Source: an uncultured Oscillospiraceae bacterium
Lineage (GTDB): Bacteria > Bacillota > Clostridia > Oscillospirales > Ruminococcaceae
Assembly (NCBI GenBank): GCA_900547385.1
Contig: URGQ01000003.1
Span: 1 to 64,000, forward strand
DNA: 64,000 bases
Direction: 5' to 3'
Part shown: positions 14,458-24,353 of the stretch, piece after piece
Layout: each line of letters opens with the position of its first letter
Position numbering within the stretch: position 1 is the first letter of the stretch
Notes under the pieces: generated by a model
Databases searched by the model: none
What the model was told of the DNA's origin: nothing
Seen by the model: only the letters and a program-made list of their open reading frames with translations
Translations under genes and position numbers: made by a program

Positions 14458-16251
14458 ATGTATTATTCTGCCGGTACTTACGAAAGCTTTGCTCACCCCG
14501 AAAAGCCCCAGGGCGTTGATAACAAATCCGCCTATATCATCGGCACCGGCCTGGCCGGTCTTACCGCGGCGTTTTACCTGGTGCGCGATGGCCAGATGAA
14601 AGGCGAGCGCATCCACCTGCTGGAAAAGCTGGACCTGGCCGGCGGCAGCTGCGATGGCCGCAAGGATGTCACCAAGGGCTTTTATATGCGCGGCGGCCGC
14701 GAAATGGATAACCACTTTGAGGTGATGTGGGATGTCTTCCGGGATGTGCCCTCCATCGAAACCCCCGGTGTATCCGTACTGGATGAATACTATTGGCTCA
14801 ATAAGCACGACCCCAACTACTCCCTGTGCCGTGCCACCGTAAACCGCGGCGAGGACGCCCACACCGATAAGAAGTTCGCGCTGGATAAGGAAAGCGCCAT
14901 GGCCCTTTCCAAGCTGTTCATTACCCCGGAAAAGGACCTGGAGGATAAAAAGATCTCCGAAGTCCTGCCGGAAAGCTTTTGGAGCACCAACTTCTGGCTC
15001 TACTGGCAGACCATGTTCGCCTTCCAAAAGTGGTCCAGCGCCCTGGAAATGAAGCGCTACCTGTGCCGCTATGTCCACCACATCGATGGCCTGCCCGACT
15101 TCAGCGCCCTGCGCTTTACCAAGTATAATCAGTACGAGAGCATGATCCTGCCGCTGGTGAAGTATCTGGAATCCCACGGCGTCCGCATCGAATACGGCAT
15201 GGATGTCCGCAATGTCATTATTGAAACAGAGGGCGACAAGAAGGTAGCCCGCCAGATCGTCTATGTGAAGGACGGCAAGGAGCAGACCATTGATCTCATC
15301 GAGGATGATCTTGTTTTCATCACCAATGGCTGCTGCACCGATACCTCCTGCTACGGCGACCAGACCCACGCGCCCGATCTTTCTGGCGTCAAAGATGGCT
15401 GCGGTGAATCCTGGGATATGTGGAAGGCCATAGCCGCCCAGGCCCGGCACGGCGAATACGGCAACCCCGATGCCTTCTGCGGCGATGTGGAGGCCACCAA
15501 CTGGATGAGCGCCACCGTAGCCACCGCCGATGAGGAGATCATCCGCCATATTATGAACATCTGCAAGCGCGATCCCCGTGCCGGCAAAGTGACCACCGGC
15601 GGTATCGTCACCGTAAAGGACAGCACAGAAAACTGGTATCTTTCCTGGACCATCAACCGCCAGCCGCAGTTTAAGAGCCAGGACAAGAGCACCGTGCTGG
15701 TGTGGGTGTACGGCCTGCACACCGACCGGGAGGGTAATTTCGTCAAGAAGGCCATGCGGGACTGCACCGGCGAGGAGATCTGCCAGGAGTGGCTGTACCA
15801 CATCGGCGTAGAGGAGAGCCGCATTGTGGAGCTGGCGGCGACGGCCTGCAATACCACCACCTGCTATATGCCCTATATCAATGCCTTCTTCCAGCCCCGC
15901 AAGGAAAGCGACCGCCCCAAGGTGGTACCGGATGGCGCCGTGAACTTCGCCTTCATCGGGCAGTTTGCGGAGACCCCCCGCGATACCATCTTCACCACCG
16001 AGTACTCCATGCGTACCGGTATGGAATCGGTTTACACCCTGCTGAATATCGACCGCGGCGTGCCGGAGGTATGGGGCAGCAAATACGATGTGCGTGAGCT
16101 GCTGCGTGCCTGCTACTATGCCGTCGATAAGAAGCCCATCAGCGAATTGCCGCTCTCCTTCGGCGAGCGGGAAGCGGTCAAGATCCTGCTGAAGAAGGTG
16201 AAGGGCACCGATGTGGAGCTGCTGCTGCGTGAAAGCGGCCTGCTGGAGTGA
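14458..16251 (+). CDS. ohyA: Oleate hydratase (myosin-cross-reactive antigen family)
   Basis: FAD-dependent enzyme that adds water to the cis-9 double bond of oleate and related unsaturated fatty acids, giving 10-hydroxy acids; in gut bacteria it detoxifies host and dietary fatty acids. The 597-residue length fits the family. The FAD Rossmann motif is seen near residue 25 (YIIGTGLAGLTAAFYLVRD), followed by LLEKLDLAGGSCDG and the conserved MRGGREMDNHFE. AGGAGG is 8 nt before the ATG. It follows a TetR gene and has its own promoter region. No membrane segment or signal peptide is seen. Confidence 0.95.
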   Translation: MYYSAGTYESFAHPEKPQGVDNKSAYIIGTGLAGLTAAFYLVRDGQMKGERIHLLEKLDLAGGSCDGRKDVTKGFYMRGGREMDNHFEVMWDVFRDVPSIETPGVSVLDEYYWLNKHDPNYSLCRATVNRGEDAHTDKKFALDKESAMALSKLFITPEKDLEDKKISEVLPESFWSTNFWLYWQTMFAFQKWSSALEMKRYLCRYVHHIDGLPDFSALRFTKYNQYESMILPLVKYLESHGVRIEYGMDVRNVIIETEGDKKVARQIVYVKDGKEQTIDLIEDDLVFITNGCCTDTSCYGDQTHAPDLSGVKDGCGESWDMWKAIAAQARHGEYGNPDAFCGDVEATNWMSATVATADEEIIRHIMNICKRDPRAGKVTTGGIVTVKDSTENWYLSWTINRQPQFKSQDKSTVLVWVYGLHTDREGNFVKKAMRDCTGEEICQEWLYHIGVEESRIVELAATACNTTTCYMPYINAFFQPRKESDRPKVVPDGAVNFAFIGQFAETPRDTIFTTEYSMRTGMESVYTLLNIDRGVPEVWGSKYDVRELLRACYYAVDKKPISELPLSFGEREAVKILLKKVKGTDVELLLRESGLLE

Positions 16252-16286
16252 TCCTCTCCCCTCCCCCAGCCGAATAAAAAATATCA

Positions 16287-16329
16287 GCCCGTACCGGTGG
16301 TTTTGCCATCGGTACGGGCCTTTTCTTTT
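16287..16329 (+). terminator. Terminator of oleate hydratase
   Basis: CCCGTACCG pairs with CGGTACGGG, then TTTTCTTTT. Confidence 0.82.
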
Positions 16330-16357
16330 GCCAAGGAGGAATACGCTAAGCCCTCCC

Positions 16358-17212
16358 TCACTCTTCTTCCGTCGTGGGCGTAGCCGGTACTTCAGCAGGT
16401 CCTTCCTCCGGTTTGGGCTCGGTAATGGTGGGGATAAAAGCCCTGGCGATCTTGCCCTCCCCGCGGCGCTTGATGTAAAAGTATCCGATAAAGCTAAAGA
16501 CCAGCGCCCCGATGAAATTGACAAACAGGTCCTCCATGGTATCGTACAGCCCGATATCCAGGTACCCGCCAAAGCCCAGCTCCTGCCCGTTTACCGCCAC
16601 ACTGGTGATATCCCCAATGGTCACCGGGATGTTCATATTGGTGGGGTCCAGCATCACGGAGGTGATGCTGTGGATAATGGTATCCTTCTGCATATCCATT
16701 AGGAACAGCCGGTCCATGCCGAACTCGAAGAACTCCCACAGCACACCGATGGTCATGGAAAAGCAGAAAGCCACCAGCGAAACATACACCGGCGAAAGCT
16801 CAAACTTGATCTTGCTGTTGCGGTTCAGAATATCAATAAGCGCAAAGCCGGTGGCCGCGCATAAAAAGCCGGTGGTGGTGTGCAGAATAGAATCCCAGTT
16901 GGGGTAGGTAATAAAGAAGCACCCCAGTTCCCCCAGGATCTCGGAAGCGAAGATAAACAGCAGGATGATGATCTCCAGCGTGCTGGGCAGCTCTATGCCA
17001 AAGTTCTGCTGGATAAAAAGCGGCAGCATAAATAAAAACAGCACCAGCAGGCACACAAAGGCGTTTTCGTACTCCCCGCGGATAATGGAGGAAACAAGGG
17101 TCAATAAGACGACAATACGCAGGATGAGATACACCGCGAAAACGGTGGGTTTTTTGTGGATCACCGCACGCAGATCGCGGGGAGGCTTGGGGACTTTCCG
17201 GTTCTGTTTCAT
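16358..17212 (-). CDS. Multi-spanning membrane protein, DUF2238/YjdF-like
   Basis: A 284-residue protein with about seven hydrophobic helices and a proline/glutamate-rich C-terminal tail. The segments FITYPNWDSILHTTTGFLCAATGFAL and MTIGVLWEFFEFGMDRLF resemble the DUF2238 (YjdF) membrane family, where the H, W-E-x-x-E and D residues are conserved. Function is unknown. AAGGAA precedes the ATG at 17212. It is convergent with oleate hydratase and not in an operon with the guaA group. Confidence 0.7.
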   Translation of the reverse strand: MKQNRKVPKPPRDLRAVIHKKPTVFAVYLILRIVVLLTLVSSIIRGEYENAFVCLLVLFLFMLPLFIQQNFGIELPSTLEIIILLFIFASEILGELGCFFITYPNWDSILHTTTGFLCAATGFALIDILNRNSKIKFELSPVYVSLVAFCFSMTIGVLWEFFEFGMDRLFLMDMQKDTIIHSITSVMLDPTNMNIPVTIGDITSVAVNGQELGFGGYLDIGLYDTMEDLFVNFIGALVFSFIGYFYIKRRGEGKIARAFIPTITEPKPEEGPAEVPATPTTEEE

Positions 17213-17449
17213 GGTCGCGTTCCTTTCCTTGAGGGCAGTTTTCCCTTCGGATTATACCATAATTCCCCCTAAAAGCAAAGAACCGGGAGATTTTCCTCTT
17301 CTCTTTTGGCCGCTCACCGCTGTATCGGTTTTGGGGGTAGAAAAGATTTCACCTCCATGAAAGCGCACAAGCTTTGAGAAAGGCATTCATATGCCCCATC
17401 GCGGGAAGTATTTTTGCAAGGTAGGCAACATAAAAAATACAGAAAACAA
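17213..17449. other. Intergenic region without recognised genes
   Basis: Contains the probable minus-strand promoter of the DUF2238-like gene near TATACCATAATT (about 17254) and otherwise AT-rich sequence. No repeat or RNA recognised. Confidence 0.4.
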
Positions 17450-17493
17450 AAAAGAGCTAACTGACATCTCTAACAGAAATCAGATAGCTCTTT
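17450..17493 (-). terminator. Terminator of the guaA operon
   Basis: Minus strand AAAGAGCTA.CTGA pairs with TCAG.TAGCTCTTT, followed by TTTTTTG. It lies about 100 nt beyond guaA; the intervening sequence holds an odd TTGTCATTTTGTTGTCAC stretch. Confidence 0.75.
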
Positions 17494-17589
17494 ATTCTTG
17501 GATAATCTAAAATGTTGTCATTTTGTTGTCACGGGGCAATTCCGTAACGCAAAAGTCCAGTGTTTACGGGCTTTTTTGAACCTATAAAA

Positions 17590-19122
17590 TTATTCCCACT
17601 CAATCGTTGCCGGCGGCTTGCTCGTAATATCATACACAATCCGGTTGATGTGGTCCACCTCGTTGATGATCCGGCTCGAAACCTTCTCCAACACCTCGTA
17701 GGGGATGCGTGCCCAGTCCGCCGTCATAAAGTCAGTGGTCGTCACGCCGCGCAGCGCCAGCGTGTAGTCATAGGTGCGGAAGTCCCCCATCACGCCCACG
17801 GAACGGTTGTTGGTCAGTACGGCAAAGTACTGGTGTACCTTGCGGGAAAGCCCGGCCTCCGCCAGCTCCTCACGGAAAATGGCGTCTGCGTCCCGCAGGA
17901 TCTCCAGCTTGTCCTTGGTCACTTCGCCAATGACCCGGATGGCCAGCCCCGGTCCCGGGAACGGCTGCCGCCAAACCAGATACTCCGGCAGGCCCAGCTC
18001 CAGGCCCAGCCGCCGCACCTCGTCCTTAAAGAGCAGCCGCAGCGGCTCCACGATCTCCTTAAAGTCCACATAGTCCGGCAGGCCGCCCACATTGTGGTGG
18101 CTCTTGATGACCGCGGCATCCCCCGCGCCGGATTCGATCACATCCGGGTAAATGGTGCCCTGCGCCAGGAAATCCACCTTACCGATCTTCTTCGCTTCTT
18201 CCTCAAAGACCCGGATAAACTCCTCACCGATGATCTTGCGCTTTCTCTCCGGCTCGGTCACACCGGCCAGCCGGCCCAGGAACCGCTCCTCGGCGTTCAC
18301 GCGGATAAACTTCATCCCGCGCCCGGCAAAGGCCGCCTCCACCTCATCGCCCTCGTTCTTGCGCATCAGGCCGTGGTCCACAAAGATGCAGGTCAGCTTA
18401 TCGCCCACCGCGCGGTCCAGCAGGGCAGCCGCCACACTGCTGTCCACCCCGCCGGAAAGCGCCAGCAGCACCTTGCCGTCGCCGATCTTCTCCCGCAGAG
18501 CTTCCACCGTGCTGCGGGCATAGTCCTTCATGCTCCAGTCGCCCTTGGCATGGCAGATCTCATACAGGAAATTCTTTAGTATATCATTGCCGAACTGGGT
18601 GTGCTCCACCTCCGGGTGGAACTGCACCCCGTACAGGTTTTTCTCTTTACACTGGATGCCCGCGTTGGCGGTGGCCGCCGTGCGGCAGATAGCGGTAAAG
18701 CCCTCCGGCAGACGGCTCACATAGTCCACATGGCTCATCCAGCAGATGGCCTCCTGCGGCATCCCCTTAAAGAGCAGGCTCTCGGTATCGTAGTGCACCG
18801 GCGTCTTGCCAAATTCGCGGGTCGGCGCGCTTTTCACCTCGCCGCCCAGCACCTGGCTCATCATCTGCAGACCGTAGCACAGCCCCAGGATCGGCAGTCC
18901 CTGCTCGAATACCGCCGGGTCCACCTTGGGCGCGCCTTCTTCATATACGCTGTTCGGCCCGCCGGTAAAAATAATGCCGATGGGCGAAAGCTCCTCTATC
19001 TTTTCCAGTGCCTTTTTGTAGGGGTGCACCTCGCAGTAGACCCCCAGGTCGCGCACCCGCCGGGCGATCAGTTCATTATACTGCCCGCCGAAATCCAACA
19101 CCAAAACTGTCTCGTGTTTCAT
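17590..19122 (-). CDS. guaA: GMP synthase (glutamine-hydrolysing)
   Basis: Converts XMP, ATP and glutamine to GMP. The 510-residue protein has the class I amidotransferase domain (C82 in LGLCYG, H/E in FHPEVEHT near 170), the ATP-pyrophosphatase loop LSGGVDSSV near 225 and the GMP synthase C-terminal dimer domain ending in PPATIEWE. The gene is the last of the leftward recX-rimO-pgsA-cysS-LUD-guaA run, 35 nt after the LUD gene. The 3' end of guaA is a known integration hotspot in Firmicutes; no integrase is present here. Confidence 0.97.
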   Translation of the reverse strand: MKHETVLVLDFGGQYNELIARRVRDLGVYCEVHPYKKALEKIEELSPIGIIFTGGPNSVYEEGAPKVDPAVFEQGLPILGLCYGLQMMSQVLGGEVKSAPTREFGKTPVHYDTESLLFKGMPQEAICWMSHVDYVSRLPEGFTAICRTAATANAGIQCKEKNLYGVQFHPEVEHTQFGNDILKNFLYEICHAKGDWSMKDYARSTVEALREKIGDGKVLLALSGGVDSSVAAALLDRAVGDKLTCIFVDHGLMRKNEGDEVEAAFAGRGMKFIRVNAEERFLGRLAGVTEPERKRKIIGEEFIRVFEEEAKKIGKVDFLAQGTIYPDVIESGAGDAAVIKSHHNVGGLPDYVDFKEIVEPLRLLFKDEVRRLGLELGLPEYLVWRQPFPGPGLAIRVIGEVTKDKLEILRDADAIFREELAEAGLSRKVHQYFAVLTNNRSVGVMGDFRTYDYTLALRGVTTTDFMTADWARIPYEVLEKVSSRIINEVDHINRIVYDITSKPPATIEWE

Positions 19123-19157
19123 GTTCCACCTCGTTTATTCTTCACAGCCGTTTCGGC

Positions 19158-19760
19158 TCAATATCCCAGTTCCTCGTCTATCAGCACCACTATGGTCTCC
19201 CCCACGCCTTTCATGGGCCCCATGTGGATGGTCATACCCCTGCAGATGCGCTCGGGGCTCTGGCAGTCATAGCACTTCATTACCTCGCTCAGGGCACAGG
19301 GGGTCCTGCGGTTCAGCCGCTTCGCGTTCAGCGGGCTGGCGATGTTCCTCGCCCGCCATATCGCTGCCTCCAGCGTCGGGGCCAGCTTATTCAGCCCCAC
19401 GATAAAGTACACCTTCTCGGGTCCATACAGCGTTGCCGCCACCCGGTTGCCGGTGCCGTCGATGTTTACCAGCTCGCCGGTTTCCGCCACGCCGTTGGCG
19501 CTGCTGATATACACCGGAGCCGTCACGCCCTTATCGGTGTCCTTTCTATCCCAGCTGCGGCCCCGGGCGTAAACGGTACAGCCCGCTGCCTCCAGCTTTT
19601 CGGGCAGGCCCAGCTGGGCGGCGGTCACGCTGCCTCCCATGCCGATTTCCTGCCCCTTCAGCTCCTCGCACAGGGCCTCGGCGGCTTCGGCGCCGGTGGC
19701 GTAGCGCCGCACGGTAAAGCCCCGTTTCTTCATATTTTCAGCGGTTTTCTGCCAGTCCAT
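19158..19760 (-). CDS. LUD-domain (DUF162/lactate-utilisation-like) protein
   Basis: A 200-residue single-domain protein of the LUD superfamily, related to LutC and the C-terminal part of LutB but without iron-sulfur modules. Visible family features are IGMGGSVTAAQLGL near 36, SSANGVAETGELVNIDGTGNR near 88 and VGLNKL near 123. GGAGG lies 5 nt before the ATG at 19760. It is co-transcribed between cysS and guaA; no other lactate-oxidation genes are near. Stand-alone LUD proteins are common in Clostridia with unknown activity. Confidence 0.83.
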   Translation of the reverse strand: MDWQKTAENMKKRGFTVRRYATGAEAAEALCEELKGQEIGMGGSVTAAQLGLPEKLEAAGCTVYARGRSWDRKDTDKGVTAPVYISSANGVAETGELVNIDGTGNRVAATLYGPEKVYFIVGLNKLAPTLEAAIWRARNIASPLNAKRLNRRTPCALSEVMKCYDCQSPERICRGMTIHMGPMKGVGETIVVLIDEELGY

Positions 19761-19777
19761 ATCGTCCTCCGTTTTGT

Positions 19778-21199
19778 TTAGGCGCGGTGCCACTTCACCC
19801 CTTCGGGGGTATCGGTCAGCACAATGCCCCGGGCGGTCAGCTCATCACGGATGCGGTCCGCCGTTGCAAAGTCCTTATTTTTGCGGGCGGCCTGCCGCTC
19901 GGCAATCAGCGCGTCGATCTCGGGGTCGCTTTCCTCGGCCGCCGGCGCCTGCTTCTTCTCCTGGTGCTTGGCCGCCTCCTCAAGGAGTCCCAGCCCCAGC
20001 ACCGTTTCAAATTCCCGCAGCAGCATGGCCTTGGTCTTATCGTTGGTCTTGGCTTTCAGCACATCGTATACGGCAGTTACCGCCAGCGAGGTATTGAGGT
20101 CGTTATCCAAGGCGTCGGTAAATTCCTTCCGCAGCGCCGCGGCCGCCTCCTCATCGATGGCATCGCTCTCCACCGGCTTCAGCGCCGCCACTCTCGCCAC
20201 CAGCTTATCATAGGCCTGCTCGGCGTTATCCAGGTTCTCGTAGCTAAAGACCAGCGCCTTGCGGTAGTGGCTCTGCAGGCAGAAATAGCGGTACGCCAGC
20301 GGACGATAGCCCTTCTGCTCCAGCAGAGAAACAGTCAAAAATTCGCCCTTGCTTTTGCTCATCTTGCCGCTGTTGGTGTTCAAGTGGTGTACATGGAACC
20401 AGTAATTGCACCACTTGTGGCCCAGGTAGGCCTCGCTCTGCGCGATCTCATTGGTGTGGTGCGGGAAGGCATTGTCAATGCCGCCGCAGTGGATATCCAG
20501 GTCCTCGCCCAGGTGCTTCATCGAAATGCCGCTGCACTCGATGTGCCAGCCGGGGTAACCCACGCCCCAGGGGGAATCCCACTTCAGCTCCTGGTCCTCA
20601 AACTTGCTCTTGGTGAACCACAGCACAAAGTCCGCCTTGTTGCGCTTGTTCTGGTCCTCTTCCACGCCCTCCCGGACACCGACGGCGAGATCCTCCTCGT
20701 TGTGGTCGTTAAAGACATAATACTTCTCCAGCTTGGAGGTATCAAAGTAAACATTGCCGCCTGCTACATAGGCGTAGCCTTTTTCCAGCAGCCCCTCCAC
20801 CAGCTTGATGAATTCGGGAATGCAGGCGGTGGCGGGCTCCACCACATCCGGGGTCTTAATATTCAGCTTGCGGCAGTCCTCAAAGAAGGCGTCGGTGTAG
20901 TATTTGGCGATCTCCATCACCGTTTTATGCTCGCGCTTCGCGCCCTTCAGCATCTTGTCCTCGCCGGTATCGGCGTCGCTGGAAAGGTGCCCCACATCGG
21001 TGATGTTCATGACCCGCTTTACATTGTAGCCGCAGTACCGCAGGTACTTTTCCAGCACATCCTCCATGATGTAGGTGCGCAGATTGCCGATATGGGCAAA
21101 GTGGTACACGGTGGGGCCGCAGGTATACATCTTCACGATGTCCGGGTGGTTGGGCACAAATTCCTCTTTTTTGTGGCTCAAACTGTTATAAAGCTGCAT
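19778..21199 (-). CDS. cysS: Cysteinyl-tRNA synthetase
   Basis: Charges tRNA-Cys. The 473-residue class I synthetase shows the zinc-site cysteine and HIGH region ([16 protein letters not shown]), the C-x-H zinc segment [14 protein letters not shown] and KMSKS ([10 protein letters not shown]), and a DALR-type helical C-terminal end. AGGAG precedes the ATG. It sits 30 nt downstream of pgsA and 17 nt upstream of the LUD gene; no T-box leader is present, so it relies on the operon promoter. Confidence 0.97.
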   Translation of the reverse strand: MQLYNSLSHKKEEFVPNHPDIVKMYTCGPTVYHFAHIGNLRTYIMEDVLEKYLRYCGYNVKRVMNITDVGHLSSDADTGEDKMLKGAKREHKTVMEIAKYYTDAFFEDCRKLNIKTPDVVEPATACIPEFIKLVEGLLEKGYAYVAGGNVYFDTSKLEKYYVFNDHNEEDLAVGVREGVEEDQNKRNKADFVLWFTKSKFEDQELKWDSPWGVGYPGWHIECSGISMKHLGEDLDIHCGGIDNAFPHHTNEIAQSEAYLGHKWCNYWFHVHHLNTNSGKMSKSKGEFLTVSLLEQKGYRPLAYRYFCLQSHYRKALVFSYENLDNAEQAYDKLVARVAALKPVESDAIDEEAAAALRKEFTDALDNDLNTSLAVTAVYDVLKAKTNDKTKAMLLREFETVLGLGLLEEAAKHQEKKQAPAAEESDPEIDALIAERQAARKNKDFATADRIRDELTARGIVLTDTPEGVKWHRA

Positions 21200-21229
21200 A
21201 ATATTACTCCTTGTATTGCAATTCGACCC

Positions 21230-21778
21230 TTACCGGTCGCTGTAAAGCTCTTTGTTCTTCAGCATATAGTTGGCGCCGCTCAGCACCGTCGTCGCCACCA
21301 CTATGCCCATCAGCACCACAAAGACAGTATGGGCCCAGCCCGCTTCCGGGAACAGCCACAGCATCAGCAGGGTGTAGTTCAGCCATATCATCTGGCTGAT
21401 GGTCTTGATCTTGCCCCATTTATCGGCGGCGATCACCACGCCCTTACCGGCCGCGATGAGCCTGAGGCTCGTCACCATAAATTCTCTTGCCAGAATGATC
21501 ACGACCACCCACACCGGCACGCCCGCCACCGGGATAAAGGCCACCAGGGCGCTCATCACCAGCAGTTTGTCGGCCAGCGGGTCCATCAGCTTGCCAAAGT
21601 CGGTCACCAGGCCCCGGCTGCGGGCAATATGCCCGTCCAGCGTATCGGTAATGCAGGCTGCCAAAAAGACAATGAGCGCCCACAGGTAGTGCAGCGGGAT
21701 GCTTTCCACCAGCACCAGCACCAGAAAAACAGGGATAAGAATGATGCGCAGCATCGTCAGTTTATTGGGTAAATTCAT
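21230..21778 (-). CDS. pgsA: CDP-diacylglycerol--glycerol-3-phosphate 3-phosphatidyltransferase
   Basis: Makes phosphatidylglycerol phosphate in the membrane. The 182-residue protein has the CDP-alcohol phosphotransferase motif DGHIARSRGLVTDFGKLMD..AD (about residues 41-66) and four hydrophobic helices. Its start overlaps the rimO stop by 4 nt (ATGA), indicating translational coupling. Order rimO-pgsA is common in Firmicutes. Confidence 0.95.
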   Translation of the reverse strand: MNLPNKLTMLRIILIPVFLVLVLVESIPLHYLWALIVFLAACITDTLDGHIARSRGLVTDFGKLMDPLADKLLVMSALVAFIPVAGVPVWVVVIILAREFMVTSLRLIAAGKGVVIAADKWGKIKTISQMIWLNYTLLMLWLFPEAGWAHTVFVVLMGIVVATTVLSGANYMLKNKELYSDR

Positions 21779-23109
21779 TTTGTGTCCTCCTTCGCTTTCG
21801 CCATGCCGATGAGGTCATAGCCGTCGGTATCGGTGATCAGCACCGGCACATAGCTGCCGGGCTCTATTTCGTCCTCGCTGGTAAAGTACACCCTGGTATC
21901 AATATCGGGGGCGTCCATGTAGCTGCGCCCGTAGTACTGGCCGTCCTCATATCCCTCCACCAGCACCTCCAGCGTGCGTCCAGTGCAGCGGTCGGCAAAG
22001 TCAAAGGCGGCGCTCATCTGCAGCTCCATAATGATCTCGGCCCGGCGGCGGCGCAGTTCCTCCGGCAGTTGTTCCATCGCGCCGGCGGGGGTGTCCTCCT
22101 CCTGGCTGTAAGCAAAGCAGCCCAGCCGGTCAAAGCGCACCTCCTCCACCAGCTTACACAGCTCGGCAAAGTCCTCCTCGCTTTCGGTGGGGAACCCGGC
22201 GATCAGCGTCGTTCTCAACACCACATCGGGGATCTTCTCCCGGATCTTTTGGCACAGCGTGGTGATAGATCTCCGGTCGCCCCGGCGGTTCATATCCCGC
22301 AGCACATGGGCGCTGGCGTGCTGCACCGGAATATCGAAGTAATGCACCGCCTTGGGCTGGCGGGCTATGGTGTCGATCAGCTTATCGGTGACCCGGTCGG
22401 GGTAGCAGTACAGGATGCGCACCCAGTGCACCCCCTCTATCTCGCACACCGCGTCGATCAGCTCCGGCAGGCGGCCCTCACCGTAAATATCTTCCCCGTA
22501 GCGGGTGGTATCCTGCGCCACCAGGTTCAGCTCGGTCACGCCGCGGGCGGCCAGCTCCTTGCATTCCTCTATCACATTTTCCATGGGCCTGCTGCGGAAT
22601 CGGCCCCGGATGAGCGGAATGGCGCAGTAGCTGCACCGGTTGTCGCAGCCCTCGGCCACCTTCACATAGGCAAACCACGGCTCATTGGCCAGCATCCGTT
22701 CCCCTTCCATCGAAAGGGACTCCTTCTCGCCATATTCCGTAAAGTGCTCGCCCATTACAGCTTTCCGTATCGCCTCGCCTATCTTTCCGTTGCTGCCTAT
22801 CCCCAGCACCACATCCGCCTCAGGGATCTCCCGCGCCAGCTCCTCACGGTAGCGCTCCGCCAGGCAGCCGGTCACCGCCACGCACTTCAGGTTTCCTTCT
22901 CCTTTGGCCGCGCAGCACTCCAGTATCGTGTCAATGGATTCCTTCTTGGCGTCCTCAATAAAGCCGCAGGTGTTCACGATCACCGCGTCACACTCGGTCA
23001 TGTCATTGCAGATCGTAAATCCATCCCCGGCCAGCATCGCCAGCAGGCGCTCGGCGTCCACCTGGTTTTTGCTGCACCCCAGCGAGATCATTCCCACTTT
23101 AATCGTCAC
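21775..23109 (-). CDS. rimO: Ribosomal protein S12 methylthiotransferase
   Basis: Radical SAM enzyme that adds a methylthio group to an aspartate of ribosomal protein S12. The 444-residue protein has the UPF0004 N-terminal domain with three cysteines (SLGCSKNQVD, NTCGF, GC), the SAM cluster motif CDNRCSYCAIP near 155 and the C-terminal TRAM domain (about 375-440). It overlaps recX by 11 nt and pgsA by 4 nt, inside the same leftward operon. Confidence 0.96.
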   Translation of the reverse strand: MTIKVGMISLGCSKNQVDAERLLAMLAGDGFTICNDMTECDAVIVNTCGFIEDAKKESIDTILECCAAKGEGNLKCVAVTGCLAERYREELAREIPEADVVLGIGSNGKIGEAIRKAVMGEHFTEYGEKESLSMEGERMLANEPWFAYVKVAEGCDNRCSYCAIPLIRGRFRSRPMENVIEECKELAARGVTELNLVAQDTTRYGEDIYGEGRLPELIDAVCEIEGVHWVRILYCYPDRVTDKLIDTIARQPKAVHYFDIPVQHASAHVLRDMNRRGDRRSITTLCQKIREKIPDVVLRTTLIAGFPTESEEDFAELCKLVEEVRFDRLGCFAYSQEEDTPAGAMEQLPEELRRRRAEIIMELQMSAAFDFADRCTGRTLEVLVEGYEDGQYYGRSYMDAPDIDTRVYFTSEDEIEPGSYVPVLITDTDGYDLIGMAKAKEDTK

Positions 23110-23935
23110 GGCAGTTTTCCTCCTGCTCCAGTATCGTATTCATCGCCGCCTTTATCGCCTCCAGCGGGTAGCCCCGCCGGTACAGCGCCGCGATGGTCTT
23201 TTCCATCCCGGCCCGGTCGGCCATGTTCTTCGCGTATTTCTTCCGGATGAGGGCAAGCAGCTCCTCCTGCCCATCCCCGGTTTCCGGCGTTTCCTCCGGC
23301 TCCGGCGTTTCTCCGCCCTCCGGCAGAGCTTCCATCGCCCAACTCACCGCCTGCCGTATCACCTCGTAGGAGAACCCCCGGCGCTGCAGGGCGGCTTTCA
23401 CCTTGTCCCGCTCCCTGCGGTCCTGCAGCCTTCCGCGGTACGGCCCCTCCAGCAAACGGCAGGCCGTTTCTATCTCGGTCTCCTCGGTGATATCGGCCAG
23501 GGCCTCCTCGATGACTTCCGCCGGGACGCCCTTTTTTTGCAGCTCCATGGCGATCCTTCTCCGGGGCCATCCCCGCAGATTCACTGCGTCCGCCGCGTAC
23601 CGCCGGCCGTAGTCCAGGTCATTGATGAGCCCCAGCTCCTCCATGCGGAGCACAGCGGCCTCCACGGCCTCCTCGCCGTACCAGCGCAGCAGCTTCTGCC
23701 GCAGGGTGCCGCTGGTCTGCTCCGCCGCCGAAAGGAGATCCAAAGCCCGTTCCCGGGCGCTGCGCAGTTCGTCCTCCTGCCGCAGGGTCTCCAGCTGCTC
23801 CGGCGTCACCTCGGCTCCCTTTTGCAGCCAGGGGCACAGCAGGAAGGTATCCCGGTGCAGCGAAAAGGCAAATTCGCCGTCCACCATCAGGGCGTAACGG
23901 CCCTTTTTGGTGGTTTCTATCCCGGTGACGCGCAT
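23099..23935 (-). CDS. recX: Regulatory protein RecX
   Basis: Modulates RecA filaments. The 278-residue protein has an N-terminal region typical of longer Gram-positive RecX proteins (GRYALMVDGEFAFSLH) and then repeated three-helix units (around LLRWYGEEAVEAAVLRMEELGLINDLDYG, DRRERDKVKAALQRRGFSYEVI). A glutamate/proline-rich linker (EGGETPEPEETPETG) near residue 205 separates the last helices. It heads the rimO-pgsA-cysS-LUD-guaA run. recA itself lies 420 nt upstream on the same strand with its own terminator. Confidence 0.9.
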   Translation of the reverse strand: MRVTGIETTKKGRYALMVDGEFAFSLHRDTFLLCPWLQKGAEVTPEQLETLRQEDELRSARERALDLLSAAEQTSGTLRQKLLRWYGEEAVEAAVLRMEELGLINDLDYGRRYAADAVNLRGWPRRRIAMELQKKGVPAEVIEEALADITEETEIETACRLLEGPYRGRLQDRRERDKVKAALQRRGFSYEVIRQAVSWAMEALPEGGETPEPEETPETGDGQEELLALIRKKYAKNMADRAGMEKTIAALYRRGYPLEAIKAAMNTILEQEENCRDD

Positions 23936-23964
23936 GGTTTTTGTTCCCCCTTCGCTAATAGTTC

Positions 23965-23993
23965 AGTATACCATAATCCCGCCCGGTAAACAA
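23965..23993 (-). promoter_or_regulatory. Promoter of the recX-guaA operon
   Basis: Minus strand TTGTTT (23988-23993), 17-nt spacer, TATACT (23965-23970), 30 nt before the recX start. Confidence 0.75.
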
Positions 23994-24061
23994 TGCACAA
24001 TTCGCATAAAATCCGGGCTTTCCGGCCGCAAATGGCCAGGTCCCTGCCGCATCCCGGCCCC

Positions 24062-24148
24062 GGCGCCCGCAGGGCAGCCCGCCGCAGGCGGGCTCGGCGG
24101 GCCTCCGGCCGCCGGTTCCGGCTTTTGCCGGAACGCCCTGCGGGCGCC
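24062..24148. repeat. Cruciform element copy A (four-stem, cloverleaf-like)
   Basis: Outer stem GGCGCCCGCAGGGC (24062-24075) pairs perfectly with 24135-24148. Inside, abutting hairpins are AGCCCGCC-gca-GGCGGGCT (24076-24094), a bulged GC hairpin (24095-24114) and GTTCCGGC-tttt-GCCGGAAC (24115-24134). It lies between the recA terminator and the recX promoter. Confidence 0.88.
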
Positions 24149-24205
24149 CCATGCCTTTTGCCGGCTTTCCCAAAGCCCGCCCGCCGGATAACACCGCCCC
24201 GGAGC

Positions 24206-24239
24206 AAAAGACCTCCCGGGCGCGCGGGGCGCCGGGAGG
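24206..24239 (-). terminator. Terminator of recA
   Basis: Minus strand CCTCCCGG pairs with CCGGGAGG across a 12-nt GC loop, followed by TCTTTT. A second hairpin, CCGGCAAA/TTTGCCGG-like, lies closer to the gene (about 24265-24285). Confidence 0.6.
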
Positions 24240-24353
24240 CAGAAATTCAGTTTTGCGGGGCCCGGCAAAGGGTATTTTTGCCGGGTCGTTGCGCTTTTGG
24301 GGCGGGCCACGGTCCATACGGCAAAAAGCGGCAAATTTTCTTACCCGGCCGGC

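Noticed and set aside
17494..17590. TTGTCATTTTGTTGTCAC stretch after guaA as an integration (att) scar
   Set aside because: guaA is a known integration site, but no integrase, direct repeat of the guaA 3' end or element boundary is visible in the window.
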